Below are positions 41,391 through 55,375 of a DNA stretch of 64,000 bases, piece after piece. Under the pieces are notes generated by a model. It saw nothing but the letters and a program-made list of their open reading frames with translations, was not told the origin of the DNA and ran no database searches. The translations under genes were made by a program, and so were the position numbers. The DNA is taken from NCBI RefSeq assembly GCF_000247815.1, contig NC_021681.1, forward strand, positions 18,257,040 through 18,321,039, written 5' to 3'. Numbering within the stretch: position 1 is the first letter of the stretch; each line of letters opens with the position of its first letter. The stretch is from Ficedula albicollis. Lineage: Eukaryota; Chordata; Aves; Passeriformes; Muscicapidae.

Positions 41391-44300
41391 AACCAAAAGG
41401 AAGAAGTCCCCAGAAAGCCAGGCAGAGATGTGGCAGGGACTCCAGTCCAGGGCTGATCATTGCTGGTGTGCCCTCAGTTCCTCACAAAACAGATACTGAG
41501 GCAGAAAGCAAAGCATAGCCTCTTGCCATGAAATACACCATTCTTGGGCAGTGGCTCACGTGCCTTTTCAGCACGGACCTGACTATTTATGTCACCTACT
41601 GGCTGGTGAGCATCTTTAATGCTTGAGGACACCTATTGCCAAACTGGCCCCTTTGTCCCCAGATGCTCCTAGTTAGCCTGTCTTGCTGTGATGCTCAAGT
41701 CCTCCAATGGGATCATACACCTAGGGGGGTTTTACATGGATGAATGGTTCTGTGCTGGCTGTGACTATGTCTCTGCATGCTGTGGAGCTTGGGGCTGCAA
41801 GCTGATTATATATTTTTAAGGGAATAAATGTGTGTTTTTCATCTGCACTCAAGGCTGGTAGCTGCTTAAATCAGGATAATGAATCTGCAGACACTAAGGA
41901 GTATGCAATCTATTACTGAGGCTTTTCAGGATTTCTCTGTTACTGCAAAACCAGGCACGAGGCTCCTCGCCAGTAGAATGGGGACCTGTCTGTTGTGCTG
42001 GCAGCATTTCTGCTCTTGTCCTCTGTAGGACAGAGGAATGCTGCTGTGTGTCCAGCAATCATGGGGGCTTGTTCTCAGTCCTATTGCTGTGTTTCTCTTA
42101 CTGCTGCACTTGAAAACCAATTCTTCAGATCCATCTGCTCAGGGGGGAAGAGGGACTGAAGAACTGGAGCGGTTAAAGAATTATGGTGCTGTCTCTGGAA
42201 GGAAATCACATCTGAAATGAATTGGGGATGAAATTTGTTGGACTTTTTGGAGCTTCTCCACCTTTAGTAGTAAAATAAATGAGAAATGCTTTCCTTTTTC
42301 AAATGACTAACCTTTCCGCAAAGGTGCTGGTTACTGGGGGAAGTGATTATTCTTGTGGAGACCAAAATTTGAAGGTGGAAGGTATTTCTAAATCCCTTGA
42401 GAGTCAGTCACAGTGCCTCCTTGTGCATTGCTCAAAATTGTTCTGGTTCTATTTGCATTCAGTTTTTCTTCTTCTCTTTAGTAAAAAATGCTACCTAGGG
42501 GACCTGGGATAACTTTTTCAGCTGGCTCTCATTGCATATAAAATAGCTGAAATAAAATTCTGTTTTCCACAGAGGTTTTTCTGAGAAAAGATGACTATCT
42601 TAGATGCTTGTGATTCTTTTTACCCATTCCCACTCACATGCAGTGTGCTCTGCTGTGATTGAGGAATACTAAAACCCTGTTTACCTAATCAGAAAAGTCG
42701 AGACAATTATGAGAGAAACAGGGAGGGCACAGCTTGATTTTCATTTAAAAGAATTCTGAGAGAGATGTAGTACTGCAAAGATCAAGAGAACAAATTCTCA
42801 GAGGGCAAGTTATAGCAGAGGCCTTGTGGGTATTTATGTTTTTCCCTTTCTCCCATGATACCAGAACAAGAAACAACTCAGTGAAATGGAAAAGCATTAA
42901 ACATGGTTAGGCAGATTGCTATAATTGGAAATGTTTTGTTAACTTGTGGGACTTATTACCACAATATAATAGCGCAATTTGCTTTTTTTTTTTTATTACC
43001 TAAATTGTAGTGTAAACTGTCTGGGGGAGAAGATCTCGGGGGAGAAGATCTCAGGGGAGAATGTGCTGAGTATGCTGGGAGGTTGGAGAGCACCTGTGCA
43101 GAGCTCTCACCCTGGTTATGCCCACAGAGCTTATTCTCCAAATTCAGCCAGTTCTGCTGCTTCAAGCCTCCCTTAAAGACCCAATTCTGCTGTGCTAATA
43201 TATTGATTTTTTTATACAAATTGTGCTGCTGCTTTATTACCTGAATCTTGCTGTGGATTAGCTTAACCAGGGAGTTTTTTAAGACAAAGACTTTCCTTCT
43301 TCACCACCTGCACATTATCTACTTGAAATACTTAGGATCAAGTATAAAGGAATGATGAATAAATGCTTGGTTGAAGCAGCTATATATGAATATTTCGACT
43401 ATGCTGAGTGTCTTGTTGCACAAATTTGTGATCCTAGTAGTTAATTCCATTTTACAAGGGGAAAGAATATCCTCCAGACTTTTACAACAGACAAGAATTA
43501 TTGACCAAGCTTTTTTTGCACCTTTTTCTAAGCTGGAATATCCCAGCATCTTTGTTTTGCACAGAGTCAATGTCTTATTTATATTCAGAACCTGTGCCTA
43601 TGAGTCATTAAACTGGGGATTGCTCAGTTTAGGCTACTTGTCTAAACTCCTGAGTCACTACCTTGAGACAGTGTGCTTCTGGGGGCACCTCTGAGGAGGT
43701 CTACAGGAGTGAAGACCTGATTTTTAAATTGGGATACTGTTAATTAGTAAAGTCATCACTTGCTAGCATTGGGAAAAGCTGAGGTGAAATAGGAAGGGGT
43801 AAAGGGATACTGTGTTTCATTTTCCCTTGACTTTACCACTAGACTCAAGAAGTGGCATCTGTCAGAGACTGCATTAAATTGGGGGCAACTTAAATTTTCA
43901 AGTCAAAACCACACTAAAAATCAGTGGGCTGTAAGTCAAAGTGGGAGCTGTAAAACACAAGCTAGTTTCTTTGTGTTAGGCTGTCTCTAGCAGAAACAGT
44001 GGATTTTCAGTTGCCTGAAGTCTTTAACATAAGATTAAAGAGCTTTCTAAAATGCTGGTTTAATCCAATTTCTATGAACATCTTGTGTGTTCAACAAGTC
44101 AAACACAATGAACCTAGTGGTCCTCTCTGGTCCTGCAGTGAAAGAACTGAGAACATGATCTCTGAGCTAGAGATGCTTGGGTATGAGCCATTTCTTGTGA
44201 TGCTTTTGGAGGCCCACCCCCACATGTGTGAACGTGTGGAGACAGATGCTGACATCGTGCAAGTTATTTCAATGAAACTGGGATGTATCGTAGCCAGAGA

Positions 44301-45524
44301 GGATCATGTTCTTGAATATTTTTTTAAGTAAAATTAAATATGTAATACATTTGCTTCCCAGTAACAAAAATTGAAACATCAGTATTACCCTGTTCTATGG
44401 GTTGTATGCTGGTAGGACAATATTTGGATAGTACAAAATACTGTTCTGCTGGCACAACTAAGCCTTTTCAGTTTGGCAAAGGTATTTTGTCAATGCACAC
44501 TGAAATCACCTGTACTAATTACCCAAATGAAAAAATGTCTGATGTGCAAATTTAGCTAATGAAACTTAAAGTACTGTCTGAGGAGAATGTAGTGGCTTGA
44601 GAGGAATTTCTTGGTGCCGCTTCCATGGTGAGTTCATTCCTCTCCTTATATCCTGAATCCACATTAGCTTAGTAATTTACATTCACTTGCAGAGTAGCAT
44701 TTAATGTTATATCTCCATGGCTAGATCTGCTACTTCTGCAGCACCTCTACACAGAGGGTTAAAGTACTTTTTACACTGTAATCATCTGGTACATTTATCA
44801 GCCATTGGGACCAATGTGGCACTTGTCTGTAACGCTGTGGAGCTTGTCCCTCTGTGCTCCCAGGGAGGCCAATCCCAGCAGGAAGGTGATGGATGGTGCT
44901 GGAAAACGCCTTGTGCACCCACACCTGGCTGGGGACCCAGCTGTGCACAGCTCTGCTGCTGCCTTGGCTACCACGGGGCTGAGCTGGGCTCAGTGGCAAA
45001 CAGGGCTGTGGTCTGCTTGCTCTGCACAGGCAGAGCTGGAGGAGAAGCTCCCAGGAGAGCAAAATGTGTCTGGAATGGAGACAGATTTTGTACATTGGTT
45101 ACACGTGGACGTTTATACTGGTACAGGCAGCAGAGAGTAACATTACACACCCACTACAGCTGGTGAACTCACTTGTTTGGCAGGCAGTGTAGGGGAGGCT
45201 GGGAAAGGAAGTGCATTATAAAATCCATGCATCTTGCCATTCTCCTGAAGTAACTTTATCTGCCAAGTAGTGACTATCTGTAAAGCTACAGATGTCATAA
45301 GCTCTCCAGTGTATCTTGTACCGAGCATGGTGATGCTCTGCTTAGATCTGGCATTTATTTGTAACTACATAGAAAATCCTGTTATTTTTCTCATGCTATA
45401 CTATAAGCAATGTCACAGTTTGTGTTGGTTAGCTGATGGGAGAAGGATGGAAATACTGAGTGTATTATCCTTAAGACAGATTCATTGTCCAGTAGCCTGT
45501 CTGTACAAAAAACTTTGGTCGGCT

Positions 45525-45640
45525 CCTCAATTTACAGCTGAGGAGCTGAAAACTGAGGTTGACTGATGGCCTGGATTCCTCACCCTGTGCCTCAATTTCT
45601 CTATCTGTAAAATGAATGACACTTGTCTTCTTGGAGCCTG
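45525..45640 (+). mobile_element. MIR-like SINE relic(s)
   Basis: The text cctgtgcctcaatttctcta followed by tctgtaaaatgaatgac (about 45582-45620) matches the conserved MIR segment gtgcctcagtttcctcatctg, taaaatg. Just before it, tttacagctgaggagctgaa then actgagg resembles the same segment reversed, so two opposite fragments may adjoin. Confidence 0.5.
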
Positions 45641-46184
45641 GAAACACAGGACAAACAAGATACTGCCATTACATTACACGTCCTAGGGGACAGCTATGGT
45701 AGCCTGGGTGTGATATTTATCTAAAGCTACTGAGCTGCTGGGGGTTGTTGCAGTAAAGGGACAGTACATTTTATGAGTTAACCTAATGTTAATGTTGCTT
45801 CTCAGTATTGCTTCAGACTGCTGTAGGTGTGATGTTACCTTCATCACATGTGCTCCTTTCATGAACTGAAAATTCTTGTCCTGAAGTATTAATTGAACTA
45901 AGTATGTAAAAGTGATTACTCCCTTGCTCAAAACCCGAGGTCATGTTTCCTACCAAATTCATAGGTCTTGTGGAGTCTTCTCCTTTGTCTTTAAATAACA
46001 GCGCTGTGTTCTAAGTGTGGGTGTGCCTTCGGGATAGCGCTCCGAGACAGCTATTGACGGCAGCGCTGCTGGTTTCCCTTGGCCCTGAATACCCTACTAT
46101 TTAAAGTTATTTTAATGAAAGCCCTTTCCATGCCTTAGTCTGAGCAAGTGAATCGGTTTCGTTGCTTGTTGGGCTGTACCTCTA

Positions 46185-46670
46185 TTGTTTGTGCCAAGCG
46201 GTGAATGGCTCCAGAGTGTCCCTTTGGAGGAGGCTGGGGAGAGCTGTCCGGGCGGGACGGGGCACGGAACGCGGGCAGGGCTAGAGCCTGGGCACGGTGC
46301 GAGGCAGAGGGCTCTGCTGTGGTTTGTTACTAAGCAGTTCGTGCAGACTCCTCCAGGAGAGCGTCGGCTCTTGGGTGCACTGTTGGCTGGATCCAGGATT
46401 GCTTCCACGGAGCGCTGCCTCTCTCCATCCCTCCCTCCCCCTGGCTCGGTGCGCTCATCGCCCGGCGGGACTGCCGAGGAGCCAGGCTGGGCACGGGCTC
46501 GTGAGTGCCTCGGGGCTCCGGGGGGCATCGCTCTCTGCGGTGTCGTTCTGCTTTTCCTAGTGGGCATCTGGGCTGAGCCGCTGGTGCCAGCCTGGAGAAG
46601 GCTGCAGGAGGTGGCTGGGAGCTCTCTTGGGCACAGAGGTCGGCTGTGGGCGGTATTTGTCCCGGAGATC
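46185..46670 (+). promoter_or_regulatory. Isolated GC-rich, CpG-containing segment in intron 1
   Basis: Within otherwise AT-rich intron, this block has raised GC and many CpG sites (for example around 46250-46290 and 46440-46530). A 212-codon frame covers 46185-46823 and another runs opposite, both probably consequences of GC bias because no domain or homolog is recognisable. It could be an internal promoter or enhancer CpG island; no TATA box or clear exon is attached to it. Confidence 0.35.
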
Positions 46671-49600
46671 ACGCAGAGTGCTGCTGGCAGCAGTGGTGGC
46701 TGCTGTGGCTCACTGTTTGTCTCCAATGGCAGTAACCAGGGAAATATCTTTGGGCTACCTGGCCTCCGTTCAGCAGTGAGCAAGCAACCAGTCCTTCAGC
46801 TCCTGAGATCAGAAATTACGTGAATAGGCTCTGAAGTTATTTTGCTGGATGAGTTCAGGGCAGAGCCAGTGGCTAGAATTTTTCTAAGATACAGTTTCAG
46901 CTATGAAACTGTCTGCTGGCAAGCTGGGGAGAAAGGAATGAAGTCTGCTGTGCTGTATCTCTTGATGAGCTCAGTGTCCAGGCATTGTAGTGAACATATT
47001 TTAGCTTTGCAATTTGCCACAAGTGGGTTTTGTTATTCATGATGGTTTTAAACACGACATTATGGAAATGTTCTTTTGTTCTGTTCTCTGAGCAGGAATT
47101 TGTGTTCTAGCAATCCAGCATTGTTGTGAAGGACAGATCTTGGGAAGATGAATTAACTTTTCTCTGGCAAAAATCAGAAACTATCCAGAAGTTTTTACTT
47201 CTGAGGCACTAGGCAAGAGACTGTCTCATGCTGCTATAAATCTGGATTTATTTCCTGAATGCTTAGATTAGAACTTTGCCTTTAATGCCTTTTATTAGGG
47301 AAGTTTCAGTTTTATGGATAGTAAGATGTAGCCTCCTCCCACCAGGGGGTGGTCTGTGAAATCAAGCAATATCTTGATGATCAAATTATGTGGTACAGTG
47401 TGTTTCTTTAGATCTTTTCTGATTATGGATAATTCATAATGTAGGGTGAAGATTTGTCAATAATTTCTATCAATCTCTTATGATTTTACAGAAATATTAT
47501 AGGAAGTATCTTCATAATAGGCTGGGATATGAAGTCACCTGAACTGAACAGTGGAGAGTGCTTTGAGAATTTTGTATTAGTTTGTAAATTTAGCTTTCAT
47601 GGGGATTATTAACAGAGAATTCCTAGATGTGTGCATAAATGTATGGTGTATTCTGAGTAAGTAGGCATTGAAGTCCTTGAAATGTGACTATAAGTATGTA
47701 TTTATACACACCAATGTCTTTTTGCAGAATGTACCAGCAGTAAAGGAAAATGACAGTTTACCTATGCAGAAGAAAGATTTTAAATTTACCAATCAATTTT
47801 AAGACTTCTTTAAAAAAAACAAACAAAAAAGTCTCCATCCAACAAGAACATCCAAAGATTGTTTTTCAAGAAGTGGTTAAATGGAAAAAACAGTGAAATC
47901 TGTTTCTTCATCCCAGGAAGTGTATTCCAAAATATTTTGACATGGGCTTAGAAAGCTGACATAATGCCTAGAGGGTGCATTTCCATTTGGGAGGGCAAGA
48001 TTTCAGTTTTTTTGTATGAACAAGTCTACTTTCGCCCCCTTATGAGTCAACCACAGTAGGCTCCTAATGTGTATGTGCCTGCCTGTAAAAGCAACTTATT
48101 GAAATCTGTAACCACTCCTGGAGCACAAGAAAACACAGCCTCTAAACAGATCTGTGACCTCTCCACTCCTGTAATTTTATGTTAAAATTGTTAATGTTAA
48201 GATTGTTTGGGAAAGTTTGTAAGGCAATTGCTTCCACACCATGGCCTCAATCTCTTCCCTTCTCAAGGGATTGGAACATGTTGGCAGTGCATCCCTCAAG
48301 ACAGAGTCCTGCTCCTAGCCTTGCTTCTCCAGATTTCTACTGCCTTAGTGTACACAAAACTGGCTTGCTGTTGCAACTAAAAATCCACCAACTTAAACAG
48401 ATACTTCCAAGCATGAACAAGAGTTACTTAAATATTTCAGAAGAATCTTCAGTCTTTGGAAGATGACTACCAAACTTTGCTGTGAAATTTGACTTTAATG
48501 AGAAGAGAATTGCATTTAAACAATTACTCTTTGTAGGTTTTACAGTTGTGCTTGGTGGAAAATTGATCTGAGAGAAAAGTTGGTGCCAGTCACCTGTGCT
48601 TCATTTTGACTTTTGGTCTTAGCTCACCTAAGTCTGATTCTGTCTTGGAAGGGGTAGTCCTGGCTTTGCCACCCCTTCACCCTCCTATACATTACCAGCA
48701 CTTGTACCCTTCAAGCATCTTTGCAGAGAACTAACCCACATCAGAAGCAATCACAAAGGAAATAATTGCTTTACCTTATTTGCAACAACTTTATTCCTGG
48801 CTTAGTTTTCAGTTGACTCAACATGGCTTAGCAAAAAAAGAGGTGGCAGGAATGTGTAGAAGAATAAGAGAAAGGATGGGATTTCCTTTCTGTTTATAGC
48901 TGGATTTTTAGTTCCTCTTTAGAACAATCTGTAGCACAGCAGCTTGTTCAGTAACTGACCTCGCTGATTGTCTGCCTGGGCTGAGAGAATAAACAAATCT
49001 TTTCAGAAAGTAAACAAGGGTCACAAATGGTGAGGAAAAAAATAAATATTAATTAGAAAAATGAATCCAAACTAAGAAATTCTTTCTCTGATGTAATAAC
49101 CTTGAAGTTCTTTTTGACCTTCAGAAAGGGAAATGTTTTGCTTAAGGACTTGAACTGGGAATTCTGATGGGACTGAGTATTTTCAAATCCTTTAGCCTGC
49201 TTAAACCTTATCAGTGAAACGTGCAAATTTGTTTCCCTAGTGTGTTTAATTCTTGAAATCTAACTTAGCTCTTCGAGACTTTGCTATTGCTGGTGGCAAA
49301 CAAAGCAGGCTCAGGACCTGGGAGAAGTTCTGAACCATGGGAATTCTGCAACTTTCAAACTCTGGGTTTGCCTTTTGGTACTTTTTAAGGAGCATAAGAA
49401 CACATAACGTGAGGTGTCCTTTCATGTTCTTAAAATGAAAGATTTGGCCTCATGCTTAACCTGTCTGACCTTTTTCTATCACATCAGCAATCTGATTTTT
49501 CTCCAATTATGATAGCTCTGAGCATAATTTTTGACAGAGCTTGCACACAGTAGAAGTAGGCTGATGTACTCTACTATTTTAGAGACTATTTTCTTTCACT

Positions 49601-52184
49601 CCCAGCTGTCTTCCTTCCCTGTGAATTACATATTAGGCTGTCATTTAGAAGAGATGAACTTTTCTGTGGAAATTTGTAACCCATTATTCCAAGAGCAGTG
49701 ACTTCAGATGGGGGATTGAAGCCATGCTCTCCTGCAATCTGCAGAAGGCTGGGCAGCTGTGGCCTTCAGCCACTTAAAGACAAAGAAGCCCCAGTGTCCT
49801 GTTGTGGCTGTGGCCCTTAGATGTCCATGGTGGAGCAGCAGGCACTGCTGTGCCGATCTGCTCGGGGCAGTCCAGCCCCTCACTCCAGCAGGTCACCTTC
49901 CCAGCACCGTTGGAAACAATGAGCTGCCATCAGCATGCAAACTAGTTTGTGTCTGCTCAGAGAAGAGAGGGAAGAACAAGAGGATATTCTTCATTGCTTT
50001 TAATCTTCTGCTGTTGGTGTAGCTCCTCCAGACCTGCTGTGGGAGCATGTACAGCTGGGTGAGACACAGAATAAGCAAGTGGTTTCATTTTTGAATGAGG
50101 AATTATGAAGCATAACTGAATGGCTTTTCCCTTGAGGATCAGATAGCACAGTTGCAGTGAGCCTCCCTAAAGACCTGGGAAGGAGGAGAAGCTGTGCCAG
50201 ACAGATGGCTATAGTAATTGCTTTTCTTTTTCTCCCCCTTCGTAGAAAACCTTGGGAAGCAAAACTGTAAGGCCTAATTCTTCTGCATTGAAACTGGCCT
50301 CTGCTAGGAATTGAATTTATAGTAGTTTAAGAAGAGAACAAAGAGTAAATGAACTGACTTTTTTCTTTTTTTACTTCTTTTATCACATCGTTATTCAAAT
50401 TTAAATTGTCCTGAAAAATTCAATTAAGTCATGTAGAACTGTATGGTATATGAAAATGTTCTTCTTTGATGACCTGTGTTGTTCCATGTAACACCAAACA
50501 ATTACATTTTTCTTTTTTAAATTTTAGAGGCTATTAATAACTGCCTCTTATTAAAAAAAAAAAGCCCAAAAAAAAACCTGAAGACAAGAGCAATCACACA
50601 GAAGGTGGGAAATGTCTGAGTCAAGTTTCCCAAAATAAATGTGTTCCAGACACTTGGCTGGTGTATGTTTTAGTAAGATCTTGAGTTGCATGCCTATACA
50701 GATTTTATCAGAGAACGAGATTGCTCTGAAGTGACCGGGAGTTATCCAGTCTCCTCTGTAAGTATTAGCAAGGGGTGCAATGAAACAAGTTACTTGTCAA
50801 GGTCCTGCAGCTTTTCAGCTTCCTGAAACCTTCCCCTTCATCCCATGCAGTGTTAAAATGTGCCTATCATCAATGAGTTTTTCTGAAGTGTTTATAAACC
50901 TGTAGCTGTCAGCTCAATACCAGCTCATGCCACCCTGAAGAAGGGGTTTCTCAGCTGGAATATCAGTCCCACAGAAAAATGGTACCATGCTTCTGTCCAG
51001 GAGGGTGAACAGCACTTTCTGCTGCCTTCTGGCTTCCAGTACAGACCAGAGAGGCTTCAGAGCTTCCTGGGAGAAAGCTAGTGGAAGATACAAATGATTA
51101 ATGCTCACTGATCTTAGGCAAATGGCCTAGCTTTGTAACAAGCCCAGACTTGTGTCTCTTGGTTTGCTTATAAGATATTTTTTTTCAAGCTTTTCTTTTA
51201 GTTAAAGATTAAAAACTTCCTCCAGCAGCCCCAGGTAATCCTGTTTCCAAGGACTGGGACTTCTACTGCAAGTTCTGTGCTGTGATGGTATTACAAATTA
51301 ATTCTTCTATGTTGGGGAGCAACTACCTTTAACGCTGTCCTAGAGGAAGATACAAATGGTCAAATGGGACCTTGAGTGCTGTTGTCTACAGCTGCTGACA
51401 TTTCATAGCCACATGATCTGATTTGCCATTTGGGCTCGTGAAGAACCTTCCCTTGTTTTCTCAGATTTTCTCAGTTTCCTGCTAGTTTCTTCTGCTGCAA
51501 TTTATTTTCCCAGCATGTCAGTGTGTGAACTGTACTGACGTATTGAATGTGTGATTCCTAGTGACTGAACATGTTTTGTACTACCCTTCTCATCATCTGA
51601 ACATCTCCTCCTGAGTGTGAGTTTTCCAGCAAACCCCGTGCTGTTTGTCTTGCTCAGGCAGGGGGTTTGATGAGAACTAATTGGCACTCAGCAGTTCTTG
51701 TTCCTTTTGCTTCATCTTATCTTTACATCACAAAAAACTTTTGAAATAAAAAGGGTATTTAGAAACCAGAAACCAGGCTATGTTTAGAGCAAGCTAATAA
51801 AGCTAAACAGGGGTTGGGTGGGTGGTGGAATTTCTGTTTTATTCAACGCTGGTTGATATTAATGATGTCTTCACTTTGGCACACTCCAAACACAAACTGA
51901 AGTACTGGCAGGTTTGTTACCCTGGAGGGCTGGACAAGTCTCTGAGAGCTGAGAGATGGTAGCATCTTTTCTAGTTTACTTTCCACTTCTGTCGAGCCTC
52001 CTTATGATTCTGTCATCCATTGTAGAAACCTTTTTTCTATTTTTGCAGCTGTTTGGCATAATCTCAGCCCTGGTCAAACCTGAGTGTACCTGACCACCTG
52101 TGGGACTGCACAGATGTCACAATAACTTTGCTGAGTGCTGAAATCAGCTGTGTTTCCTTTGGTGGATAATGCCTGGGGTTTCTC

Positions 52185-52282
52185 AGGTACCATGGTCTAG
52201 TTATTAGGGCATGGGTTGTACTCAATGATCTTGAAGGTCTCTTCCAACCTAGTCATAGTCATTCTGTGAATTCTGTGACATT
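52185..52282 (+). mobile_element. CR1 LINE 3' end
   Basis: The sequence gttgtactcaatgatcttga, then aggtctcttccaacctagtc and attctgtgaattctgtga is the well-known avian CR1 3' terminus, including the short attctgtg-type terminal repeat. It is a severely 5'-truncated copy in the plus orientation, about 1.2 kb upstream of MCF2L2 exon 2. Confidence 0.85.
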
Positions 52283-53470
52283 GTGTCAATTAAAACCTAG
52301 AATCCCTGCTTCTGGAAAGGATCAGAGTGGATGTCTGAAAGCAAGACAGAGAAAGTATTTTGGGCAGTGGATTAGGATGCAGGAGAAAGAAGCTAATCTC
52401 TAATTTCTCTGACCTCCCTCTCTGTTTCAGGACTGCTAGTTTAAAACCAGGTGCACAGAAGTATTTCAGTGCCTGTGTTGAGTTCACATCAGTTAAGATC
52501 TTGGTGCTTAAATGGGGCAACTGCCTGCCCTAACTCAGGTCTCTGGTGTATCTGGACCCAGCCTCCTTCCTTCCACCTGTTGTCTGGGCACTTAAAGGTG
52601 ATCTGTACAGCACCAGGGCTGGTGGTTGTTCTGTACAGCGGCTAAAGGAGTAGCTCCAGTAGGTGTTATTATGACATAAACCTTGATCCTGCCAGTTGAG
52701 TTGGCAAGCATTTCTCAGTAAATGCTGCTGCTTTAGACTGGTATGAAGAGTGGGGGAAATAACTGTGTGCACCTGTTACAAAAAGAGATCAAATTAGCTC
52801 CATGTGAGACTGTAATTGCTTTTCACTTCATAGATCACACACAAAAGTTGAGGTCATTTTTGCCCAGCTACTTGCCAAGTTGCTTTTTAACTTTTTAGTG
52901 TTTACTTCAAAATAACAGGCTTTGTTTTCATGAGAAGAAAGCCTCACAGCCCCTTATTTCCTCCTTTTACTATGTATTTGCTTGTAGCGGAAAAAGCATC
53001 GGGAAAGGAAACCGTGTGGATTGGCTGGTTACACAAAGTTCTCCAGCAGGGATCGGAGAGTTCAGGGTGGAACGGGGCCACAGATGTGGAGTAGACTTCA
53101 CTGTTTCAAAGACTGAAAAACTGCTGTAGTGGGAAGCCAAATGCAGTGACTTAATATGCAACCTGAAGCAGTAAGGAGCAGGCTGTCAGCTTGAGCAAAC
53201 CTGTGGCAAGCTCTGGCAAATCTACTGGAGCTGGTTTATGGAAAGCTCTCTCTGAAATCACAAGGCAGTAGATGAAGTTAACAGGCTGAGGAGGAGACTC
53301 TGTAAGTATCATAATCTTTACCACAATAGTCATTTAATAGCTCAGGCAATAGTCCAGCTAGGCTCTTTTTGTTTGAGTGTCAGCTTCATTTTGCTGGGTT
53401 GTCAAAGGAGCAAAAAATTGTCATTAAGGCTTTATGAACTCACTGAAGATTTCTGCTTTCCCTTGCACAG

Positions 53471-53554
53471 ATGAAATCATGCAGCAGGAGATACGGCCGC
53501 TGGTAGCAGTGGATATAATAGAGCAGCTCCACAGGCAATTTGCAATCTTGTCAG
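53471..53554 (+). CDS. MCF2L2: MCF2L2 coding exon 2
   Basis: An 84-base exon that finishes the split Asp codon and encodes EIMQQEIRPLVAVDIIEQLH then RQFAILS plus one base of Gly, about residues 27-55 of the exon 1 isoform. It is preceded by a pyrimidine tract ending CTTGCACAG and followed by GTAAGA. The residues are nearly identical to human MCF2L2 as I recall it (DEIMQQEVRPLMAVEIIEQL), whereas MCF2L differs clearly in this stretch, so the paralogue call is secure. It leads into the CRAL-TRIO/Sec14-like domain, which in this family binds lipid or contributes to autoinhibition. Both exon 1 and the candidate exon at 38489 can splice here in frame. Confidence 0.95.
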
Positions 53555-54124
53555 GTAAGAAGTTACTGGTAATGACACTCCACACTTCTCTTGGAAACAT
53601 ATTGGAATGTGTCGTGCTGACTGTCACCCCTCAGCTCTGTACAGCAGTTGCAATGGTATTTTCATACTGCTCCTGAAAAGTGCTGCTACAATCAGATATT
53701 CACGGTGTACAGAACAGATAAATGCCAAGCTGCTGTACTTGTGTTTTTTTCAGGCAAGTTCATTTTCCATGTTCTTCACAATGGGCTGGGAGGGATATAT
53801 TTAGAGGGCAAGAAATTAAACAAAACTGTCATTACATATCTTTGCACAATGTCCGAGCATCTTGTTTGTGGGAAAAGATTTTGGTCTATCAGGGATCTAT
53901 TCATGACCTCCCCCTTCTTCCTCATTTGCCTTTGTTTTAGAAATGATTCATTGCTAAAGTGTAAGGTTCTAATCTTTAAAAGATATGATTATTACATAGT
54001 CCTTTGTTTGCCTGAAGTTTGCAATCACACAAAGTGACGCAGTTCCTTCCCCAAAGAAAGAGCTGATACTGAGATATTTGGCAAATTATTTAATACATTA
54101 TTTTGGATACTGTATATGATAAAA

Positions 54125-54245
54125 TCTTATCTGGGTCCTAATACAGTCTCTGCTGTTGACTGCATGGCCTCTGGCAACTCCTTTTGTCTCTATTTCTGCC
54201 TGTTCTGCAAATAAGAAAATTCAGAATTTGCTTATCCTATTCCCC
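54125..54245 (+). mobile_element. Possible MIR-like SINE relic
   Basis: The order tgggtcctaatacagtctct, gactgcatggcctctggcaa, then tctgcctgttctgcaaataa follows the central and 3' MIR consensus with heavy divergence. The call is by eye only. Confidence 0.4.
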
Positions 54246-55210
54246 ATAGAAACAGTGAAGTATCATAAATTTGCACAAAATGCTGAGATTATAAGGAGGA
54301 CTTCTTGAAAATCCTGTCTCTCTTGGTGGAAGGGAACACTGGGTATAGAGTGCAGAGAGTGCACCAACCCAGCTCTAGAAATGGTCAGCTCAGCAGGCCC
54401 AACCCTTGCGGTGTCTTTGCATTTTAAAATGCAAAGTTGCCAAAAGAAATCCAAATCTAGTTTACACAGAATTCTCTATGAGACACTGAGTATTAAAACT
54501 TGATTTTGGAGGCTTCCAGGTAGGATCTTGTGGCAGTTTTCTAAGCTCAGTAACTAAAGGGTTTGCATTAAACGGAAGGTATTAACTGAGCAAAGGTGGA
54601 GCCTTTGATCTGCCTTCTGATCTGCAGTAAAACATCTCAGGATCCCACCCCAGAATTCCTAATTCCAGAATTCCTAATGAACACAACCCTCTGGGCAGGA
54701 CAGGGTGTATATTAAATTGCTCAAATCCTTTTCATCCCACTGTTGTGCTCAGTGCAGGGTAAGTAGGAATTGTTGAGAACTGAGTGCCTCATATTCAATT
54801 GCTTACTCAGTAAAATGTGGAGGATTGCTATTTTTGAACCCCATTACCTTGCAATATTTGGGGCCAATAGCAAAAGCTGAATACAGAATGTAATGAGCAA
54901 CTTATGGAAAGTGGTTTACTAAACAGGAAGAAAAAACCCATTTCCAGTTCCAGCTGGAACATTAAACATGGAATAAAAATGTCAAGGGTAGACATAAAAA
55001 AAGAATTTTCATGTTTCTTTATGGATTCATAATTTCAAAAGTGCCTGTATTCTCACCTGCTATTTTTGCGAAGTCAATTCTTCACATTTATCTAATTCTT
55101 TTATTCTTGGAAGTGATGAGAAAGGTGTTTAAATAAGGCTGTTTAAATGGGAGCTGCTTAGAGACTTGAAAGATAACTCTTCATAGAAGGCAAGGCTGAG
55201 AGGTTTGTTT

Positions 55211-55375
55211 GCTAGGAATCAGCAAATAACATCAACATAGCAGTACTACTAATAAGTACCAAAGGAGAGCGAGGTGTCTTTCATGCCCTCCGCTAGGAAT
55301 CAGCAAATAACATCAACATAGCAATACTACTAATAAGTACCAAAGGAGAGCGAGAAGGTGTCTTTCATGCCCTCA
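55211..55375. repeat. Two-copy 81-bp tandem duplication
   Basis: The block gctaggaatcagcaaataac through gtctttcatgccctc occurs twice with an offset of 81 bases. The copies differ by one substitution (gcagtact versus gcaatact) and a three-base length difference near gcgag. It lies in MCF2L2 intron 2. Confidence 0.93.

Noticed and set aside
43999..44331. 110-codon plus-strand frame with an acidic C-terminal part
   Set aside because: The composition looks somewhat protein-like, but I recognise no family, see no splice signals that fit MCF2L2 and cannot test conservation.
50221..50300. Acceptor-like pyrimidine tract followed by a short open frame
   Set aside because: The tract ending ccttcgtag looks like a splice acceptor, but the following frame does not match MCF2L2 and hits a stop with no donor.
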